This document shows, in pieces, positions 5,462 through 9,889 of a stretch of DNA of 9,889 nucleotides. The notes beneath the pieces were generated by a model, which worked only from the letters and a program-made list of their open reading frames with translations, was not told where the DNA came from and did not search any database. The first letter of the stretch is position 1; every line of letters starts with the position of its first letter. The position numbers and the translations under genes were made by a program. This DNA comes from Halieaceae bacterium (GTDB lineage: Bacteria > Pseudomonadota > Gammaproteobacteria > Pseudomonadales > Halieaceae), in NCBI GenBank assembly GCA_003520285.1, contig DOVB01000214.1, forward strand, positions 1-9,889, written 5' to 3'.

Positions 5462-7360
5462 ATGCCCTTATTAACGCTGACCAACATCAATTTACAATTC
5501 GGTACTCATCAGATTTTTGACCACCTGAATCTTACCCTTCATAAAGGTCAGCGAATTGGATTACTGGGTCGCAACGGCGCCGGAAAATCGACCCTAATGA
5601 AGCTACTCGCCGGCCTGATTCAGCCCGATAGCGGCGAACGCTGGGTGCGTCCAGCGATTAAACTGGGGATGCTAGAGCAAGATTTACCCGAGGGAGTCAA
5701 TAGAACTTGCTTCGAAGTCGTGGCGGCCGGTCTTGGCGAAGTCGGACCCTCGCTCGCTCAATATCACGCACTGTCCATGACGGCGACCGCCGAGGACATG
5801 AATGAACTGCAGCGGTTACAGGAAACCATAGAAGCTGCAGATGGTTGGCGATTGCAGCAAAAAGTCGAGGCCATCCTGACTCGCCTTAATATCGATGGCG
5901 ATGTTATGCTGGCCGACCTATCAGGCGGCTGGCGGCGGCGCGTCGCTCTCGCAAGAGCCCTGGTTTCAGAACCCGACGTTCTGTTTTTAGATGAACCAAC
6001 AAACCATCTGGACATCCCCACCATCGAATTTCTGGAAGAGCAACTGCGTGAATTCCGTGGCGCCATTATTCTTGTCACGCACGACCGTCGCTTTCTACAG
6101 CAAATTGCCGATACCATTGCCGAGCTAGATCGAGGTCATCTCAATCTCTGGAAGGGGGACTATCGCGGCTTCCTATCGTTTAAAGAGCAACTCGAGGCCT
6201 CTGAAGAAAAAACCAACGCCGAGTTCGATAAAAAGCTCGCGCAAGAAGAGGTTTGGATTCGACAAGGCATCAAAGCACGACGAACCCGCAACGAAGGTCG
6301 AGTGCGTGCCTTGGAAGCGCTGCGCAAGGAACGTGCTGCTCGCCGCGAAGTCACAGGCAAGGCTCGCTTCTCAATCGGCGAATCTCAGTCCTCTGGCAAA
6401 CGGGTACTTGAACTCGAGAACGTATCAGTTGGATTTGGCGATAAGACGATCCTGAAAGAGGTGAATCTCATTGTTCAGCGTGGCGATCGCGTTGGGATTG
6501 TCGGACCGAATGGCGCCGGTAAAACAACCCTCTTAAACACCCTACTGGGACACCTTCCACCTAAGACAGGGCAAGTGATCTTAGGCACCAAGCTCGATAT
6601 TGCCTATTCGGATCAGCTGCGATCTGAGCTCGATCCCAACATGAGTCTGATGGACGCGGTCTGCGGCGGTCAGTCGTTTGTTGAAATCAATGGACACAAA
6701 CGCCACGCTTATTCTTACCTGTCGGAATTCTTATTTGCTAAAGATCGTGCTCAAACCCCCATTGGGGCCCTCTCAGGTGGCGAGAAAAATCGTGCTGTTC
6801 TGGCGCGGCTATTCACTCAACCTGCCAATGTCTTGGTGCTCGATGAACCGACCAATGATCTCGACATGGAAACACTGGAGTTGCTCGAAGAGCAGATCAT
6901 GAACTTCCCCGGTACCGTGCTATTGGTCAGCCACGATCGTGATTTCATGGATCATACCGTTACCGGCTTACTGGTAGTCGAGAGCGATGGTAGAGTCACT
7001 GAGCACGCTGGTGGCTATACCGACTGGGAGAATCGGGGCTTCAAGCTACAGGCCTTGGGTGACGCTGCCAAACTACTCCCCAAAGCAGTCAGCGCCGAGA
7101 TTACTGCAACGGCGCCCCCCGCCAGCAGTGGCGTTACACCGAAGAAATTATCTTATAAAGAGCAGCGTGAACTCGACGCTTTGCCCCAAGAAATAGAATC
7201 TCTTGAAATGCAAATTGCGGCCATGGAAACTGAAATGATCGATCCCAGTTTTTATAGTCAGGAGCACAGTGTGATTCAATCTCATGCGAAGACACTGGCA
7301 GAGCTGCAACTCGAGCTAGAGAAGAAGATGGAACGCTGGCTCGAACTCGATCATCACTGA
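5462..7360 (+). CDS. uup: ABC-F family ATPase Uup
   Basis: A soluble ABC-F ATPase with two nucleotide-binding domains and no membrane segments. In E. coli, Uup affects precise excision of transposons and assists ribosome function and replication-stress tolerance. Domain 1 has Walker A GRNGAGKST (36-44), signature LSGGW (153-157), Walker B VLFLDEPTNHLD (173-184) and the switch histidine H207. The interdomain linker is rich in charged residues and carries WIRQGIKARRTRNEGRVRAL (265-284), characteristic of Uup. Domain 2 has GPNGAGKTT (348-356), LSGGE (437-441), VLVLDEPTNDLD (457-468) and H491. A tail from about residue 560 has the charged, heptad-like pattern of Uup's C-terminal coiled-coil DNA-binding domain. 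The 632-residue length is normal. ATG 5462 gives the expected short strand before Walker A, but no ribosome binding site is visible upstream. The 3' end overlaps the aminotransferase gene tail-to-tail by 7 bases. Confidence 0.95.
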   Translation: MPLLTLTNINLQFGTHQIFDHLNLTLHKGQRIGLLGRNGAGKSTLMKLLAGLIQPDSGERWVRPAIKLGMLEQDLPEGVNRTCFEVVAAGLGEVGPSLAQYHALSMTATAEDMNELQRLQETIEAADGWRLQQKVEAILTRLNIDGDVMLADLSGGWRRRVALARALVSEPDVLFLDEPTNHLDIPTIEFLEEQLREFRGAIILVTHDRRFLQQIADTIAELDRGHLNLWKGDYRGFLSFKEQLEASEEKTNAEFDKKLAQEEVWIRQGIKARRTRNEGRVRALEALRKERAARREVTGKARFSIGESQSSGKRVLELENVSVGFGDKTILKEVNLIVQRGDRVGIVGPNGAGKTTLLNTLLGHLPPKTGQVILGTKLDIAYSDQLRSELDPNMSLMDAVCGGQSFVEINGHKRHAYSYLSEFLFAKDRAQTPIGALSGGEKNRAVLARLFTQPANVLVLDEPTNDLDMETLELLEEQIMNFPGTVLLVSHDRDFMDHTVTGLLVVESDGRVTEHAGGYTDWENRGFKLQALGDAAKLLPKAVSAEITATAPPASSGVTPKKLSYKEQRELDALPQEIESLEMQIAAMETEMIDPSFYSQEHSVIQSHAKTLAELQLELEKKMERWLELDHH

Positions 7361-8547
7361 GCGATCACTGTTCCAATCGCGAGCGCTAAAGGCTCAATAC
7401 TTTGATCGGTCAGTCCAGCCACATTGATCCGCGAAGAATCCAGCATGTGAATCGCGTGTGTATCGCGAAGCACTTGCACCTGCGCTTGGGTAAGCCCAAG
7501 AAACGAGAACATGCCCTTCTCGTGCGCGACGAAACCGAAGTCTTGGCCCGTCACCACACTTAAACGCTGGCTCAACTGTGATCGCAGCGACTGTATGCGC
7601 TGGGTCATCTGCATCAGTTCCGCTCGCCACAGCTCATTTAACTCTTGGCTTGCCAGCACGCGACCCGCAATCAGTGCCCCGTGAGCCGGTGACATACTAT
7701 AGAGCCGGCGCGCCGCGCCAAGAGCTTGTGACAATACAATCTCAGTCTCTTTGGGCGTCTGTGTGACCACAATCGTTGCTCCTGTGCGCTCGCGATACAG
7801 GCCGAAATTCTTTGAGCAGCTTGCGGCGATCAAGACCTCAGGCAGCTGCCGAGCCAGCAACCTTAAGCCAAATGCATCGGTTTCCAAATCATCACCCAAG
7901 CCTTGATAGGCGACATCGATCAAAGCCATCGCCTTCCGCTCGAGCAGTAAATCGGCGATCGTCTGCCACTGTGACTCCGACAAATCAGCACCGCAGGGAT
8001 TGTGACAGCAGCCATGCAGAAGCACCGCATCGCCCTCTGCAACACCCTGTAAATCGTTGAGCATGCTCTCAAAATCTAACCCATGCTGAGTGTGATCGTA
8101 GTAGCTGTAGCGCTGAAACTCCAAACCAACACTGCCCAATAGTGGCTCGTGAACCGGCCAGGTCGGAGAGGGCAGCCACACTTTCGCTCGCGGATTCGCC
8201 GCTGCGATCAGTTCGGACGCGATGCGCAGAGCGCCGCATCCCCCTGGCGTTTGGATCGCTGTCATGCGCTGCTCATGAATTGCAGGATGATCTTGACCCA
8301 GCACCAAACCGACAATCTCCCGCACAAATGTTGGATCACCCTGCGCTGGTAGGTATGCTTTCGATACTTCTGCTTGAATCAGCGATTGCTGGGCTTGCTG
8401 AACTGCGCTCATTACCGGGCATATGCCTCGTTCGTTCATATAGACCCCAACCGTAAGGTCGATCTTGTGCACGCGATCATCAGCGCGAGCCAGCGCTGCT
8501 AAACCAAGAATGCTGTCTTTGGGGAGCGGTGCAAGATTGGATAACAT
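7354..8547 (-). CDS. Class I aromatic/aspartate aminotransferase (AspC/TyrB type)
   Basis: A cytoplasmic pyridoxal-phosphate enzyme of 397 residues that transfers amino groups from aspartate and/or aromatic amino acids to 2-oxoglutarate. Family landmarks in order are IDLTVGVY (29-36), QTPGGCGALR (99-108), PTWPVH (128-133, the ring-stacking Trp), HGCCHNPCG (178-186, N183), DVAYQG (211-216, D211 and Y214 for the cofactor), SCSKNFGLYRER (243-254, K246 forms the Schiff base, R254 binds phosphate), SPAHG, GMFSFLGL and SSRINVAGL with the carboxylate-binding Arg. The usual HNPTG reads HNPCG here. Whether AspC-like or TyrB-like specificity dominates cannot be decided by eye, so no symbol is given. 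ATG 8547 has AGAGGA with a 6-base spacer. The stop codon lies inside the end of uup on the opposite strand, leaving no room for a terminator between the two genes. Confidence 0.92.
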   Translation of the reverse strand: MLSNLAPLPKDSILGLAALARADDRVHKIDLTVGVYMNERGICPVMSAVQQAQQSLIQAEVSKAYLPAQGDPTFVREIVGLVLGQDHPAIHEQRMTAIQTPGGCGALRIASELIAAANPRAKVWLPSPTWPVHEPLLGSVGLEFQRYSYYDHTQHGLDFESMLNDLQGVAEGDAVLLHGCCHNPCGADLSESQWQTIADLLLERKAMALIDVAYQGLGDDLETDAFGLRLLARQLPEVLIAASCSKNFGLYRERTGATIVVTQTPKETEIVLSQALGAARRLYSMSPAHGALIAGRVLASQELNELWRAELMQMTQRIQSLRSQLSQRLSVVTGQDFGFVAHEKGMFSFLGLTQAQVQVLRDTHAIHMLDSSRINVAGLTDQSIEPLALAIGTVIAQ

Positions 8548-8642
8548 GTCGAATCCTCTGGTGACGGGTATTAGGCGGCCGATGTGACCTTACAGACATC
8601 ATGGTATCATCGTCGCCTTGTCGATATCAGCTAGAATTCACT
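8548..8642. promoter_or_regulatory. Divergent promoter region (aminotransferase / cmoA)
   Basis: This gap of 95 bases must drive both the aminotransferase gene (minus) and cmoA (plus). For cmoA, TATCAT at 8605-8610 matches 5 of 6 bases of the -10 consensus and would give a short leader. TAGAAT at 8632-8637 also matches 5 of 6, but lies so close to the ATG that it would give a nearly leaderless message. Neither has a good -35 at standard spacing. A short inverted repeat GATGT-N10-ACATC occupies 8581-8600 and could be an operator. Assignments are tentative. Confidence 0.35.
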
Positions 8643-9377
8643 ATGTCAGAACCCAAAGATACCCTCTTCGCCGACGCGCTGAATCACATCGCGCCGTTCC
8701 GATTCGACCAATCGGTGGTCGATGTCTTCCCTGACATGATTCAACGCTCGGTGCCCGGTTACCAAACCATCATCGCCATGACAGGCGTGCTTGCCGCCCG
8801 TTACGCGCAACCCAATAGCGTACTGTATGATCTTGGCTGTTCACTCGGGGCGTCCATTTTGGCGATGCGGCAGCAGCCACTCCCCGCCGACTGCCGCATT
8901 GTGGGCATCGATAACTCAAGTGTAATGATCAAACGATGCCAGTCGATAGTGAGCACCGACTCTAACACCACTGACACTGAACTAACCTGTGCTGATATTA
9001 CCGAGTTTGAATATGGCCCGGCGTCGGTCATTGTGCTCAACTTTACGCTGCAGTTTGTGAAACCCGAACTTCGAGATCAACTGGTCAATACTCTGGTATC
9101 ACAGCTGCTTCCTGGCGGCATCATCATCATCTCCGAGAAAGTGCGATTTTTAGAGGCCCACCTTGATCAACTCAACATTGAGTTGCATCACGAGTTCAAA
9201 CGTCGTAACGGCTATAGTGATTTAGAGATCGCACAAAAGCGCAGTGCCATAGAAGACGTTCTGATTCCTGACACCATCGAAACGCACCGATCACGACTAC
9301 TCGCAGCAGGCTGCGATAGCTGCAATGTCTGGTTTCAATGTTTTAACTTTGCCTCTCTGGTCGCCATCAAGTCATGA
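8643..9377 (+). CDS. cmoA: Carboxy-S-adenosyl-L-methionine synthase CmoA
   Basis: Converts S-adenosylmethionine and prephenate into carboxy-SAM, the donor CmoB uses to build 5-oxyacetyluridine (cmo5U) at the wobble position of several tRNAs. The 244-residue protein matches E. coli CmoA closely along its length as I recall that sequence: DTLF at the N-terminus, VFPDMIQRSVPGY (28-40), the SAM-binding YDLGCSLGAS (62-71), GIDNS (88-92), VLNFTLQF, HHEFKRRNGYSDLEIAQKRS (which includes the Arg-rich carboxy-SAM site) and LWFQCF-like VWFQCFNF near the end. I chose ATG 8643 because MSxxDTLF is the family's N-terminus; ATG 8601 would add 14 residues with no family counterpart. No strong ribosome binding site is visible. 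The stop overlaps the cmoB start by ATGA. Confidence 0.96.
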   Translation: MSEPKDTLFADALNHIAPFRFDQSVVDVFPDMIQRSVPGYQTIIAMTGVLAARYAQPNSVLYDLGCSLGASILAMRQQPLPADCRIVGIDNSSVMIKRCQSIVSTDSNTTDTELTCADITEFEYGPASVIVLNFTLQFVKPELRDQLVNTLVSQLLPGGIIIISEKVRFLEAHLDQLNIELHHEFKRRNGYSDLEIAQKRSAIEDVLIPDTIETHRSRLLAAGCDSCNVWFQCFNFASLVAIKS

Positions 9378-9889
9378 ACTACGAGCCTCTGATAGAGCGT
9401 TGGCTGGCCGACCCTCTCTTGCAGGCCTGGGCTCAGGCTTTGCCAGCTCAAATCGAAGCGGGATTTAACCCCAAGCGTTATGGCGATTTACAGCGTTGGC
9501 GAGCCGCACTTGAATCGCTCCCTGATCTGCCCGCAGGCCAGGTGCACTTAGATCAATCGGCTGTCGGTGTGAGCGGCTCACCGCTATCAAGGCAGCAAGC
9601 GGCCGCGCTAGAAGATGCACTGAGAGGTTTGCATCCCTGGCGCAAAGGTCCTTTCCGACTGTTCGATATCGAGATTGATACCGAGTGGCGCTCTGACTGG
9701 AAATGGGACCGAGTGCAACCTCATCTGGATACCCTGACAGGAAAGCGGGTACTCGATATCGGATGCGGCAGCGGCTACCACGCCTGGCGAATGCTGGGCG
9801 CCGGCGCGAGTGAAGTGATCGGAATAGAACCCACGCCTTTGTTCGTACTGCAATTTTGGGCTCTACAGCGCTACATTCAGGCACACGGA
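9374..9889 (+). CDS. cmoB: tRNA U34 carboxymethyltransferase CmoB, 5' part (cut by window end)
   Basis: Transfers the carboxymethyl group from carboxy-SAM to 5-hydroxyuridine 34 of tRNA. The reading frame opens at ATG 9374, inside the cmoA stop (ATGA), and stays open for 172 codons to the last base; full-length CmoB is about 320 residues, so roughly half is missing. Visible family motifs are ALPAQIEA (22-29), LHPWRKGPFRLF (86-97), the near-invariant IDTEWRSDWKWDRVQPHL (101-118) and the SAM-binding loop VLDIGCGSGYHAWRMLGAGA (125-144), followed by GIEPT. These closely match E. coli CmoB as I recall it. Coupled translation with cmoA makes sense because CmoB uses the CmoA product directly. The incompleteness is only a window-edge effect. 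Confidence 0.96.
   Translation, partial: MNYEPLIERWLADPLLQAWAQALPAQIEAGFNPKRYGDLQRWRAALESLPDLPAGQVHLDQSAVGVSGSPLSRQQAAALEDALRGLHPWRKGPFRLFDIEIDTEWRSDWKWDRVQPHLDTLTGKRVLDIGCGSGYHAWRMLGAGASEVIGIEPTPLFVLQFWALQRYIQAHG

Noticed and set aside
7776..8456. Plus-strand open frames of about 100 codons opposite the aminotransferase
   Set aside because: They are antisense to the PLP-binding core and their translations are low in structure and rich in Arg/Pro/Ser.
8581..8600. Inverted repeat as a CRP or TyrR operator
   Set aside because: GATGT-N10-ACATC does not match TGTGA-N6-TCACA or TGTAAA-N6-TTTACA. It is kept only as a generic possible operator.
9465..9884. Minus-strand open frame of 139 codons near the window end
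   Set aside because: It is antisense to cmoB, whose plus-strand frame contains near-invariant family motifs. The long antisense frame reflects composition.
1..9889. Insertion sequences, tRNA genes, CRISPR arrays
   Set aside because: No transposase motifs, terminal repeats, cloverleaf-like segments or spaced direct repeats were seen, and the genes are tightly packed with no room for them.

Overview
The window looks like chromosomal DNA from a marine-type gammaproteobacterium. The adjacent cmoA and cmoB genes are a typically gammaproteobacterial tRNA-modification pair, and both proteins closely resemble my recollection of the E. coli ones. A crtY-blh-isomerase block is what light-harvesting (proteorhodopsin-bearing) marine bacteria use to make retinal. 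A proteorhodopsin-positive member of the OM60/NOR5 or SAR92 type would fit, but this is inference and no taxonomic marker is present.

Layout. (1) Bases 1-4056, plus strand: a compact run of five genes, crtY, blh, fni/idi2, lrgA and lrgB. All are overlapping, abutting or only 2 bases apart, and the run probably continues upstream, since a 7-codon tail of another reading frame overlaps the crtY start. It encodes lycopene cyclisation, beta-carotene cleavage to retinal, isopentenyl-diphosphate isomerisation and a two-part LrgA/LrgB membrane protein. (2) Bases 4057-4249: a convergent intergenic gap with inverted repeats and, on the minus strand, an in-frame stretch after the ctaA stop that resembles a LysR C-terminus. 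(3) Bases 4250-5326, minus strand: heme A synthase of the COX15 type. (4) Bases 5327-5461: a divergent gap with four small perfect inverted repeats in 65 bases, one terminator-like in the ctaA direction. (5) Bases 5462-7360, plus strand: the ABC-F ATPase Uup. Its 3' end overlaps tail-to-tail with (6) a class I aromatic/aspartate aminotransferase (7354-8547, minus strand). (7) A 95-base divergent gap. (8) cmoA and the start of cmoB (8643 to the window end, plus strand), overlapping by ATGA; cmoB is cut by the window edge.

How the genes work together. The isomerase balances the C5 precursors IPP and DMAPP. Upstream crt genes (not seen) would make lycopene, CrtY closes its rings to beta-carotene, and Blh splits beta-carotene into two retinals. 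No rhodopsin gene lies in the window, so the opsin must be elsewhere. The unexpected part is the LrgA/LrgB pair locked into the same run. Relatives include pyruvate and glycolate/glycerate transporters, so a link between carbon flux or membrane energisation and retinal supply is a testable idea. The right half is mostly ordinary housekeeping: respiratory heme A, ribosome/DNA-associated ABC-F, amino acid transamination and tRNA wobble modification.
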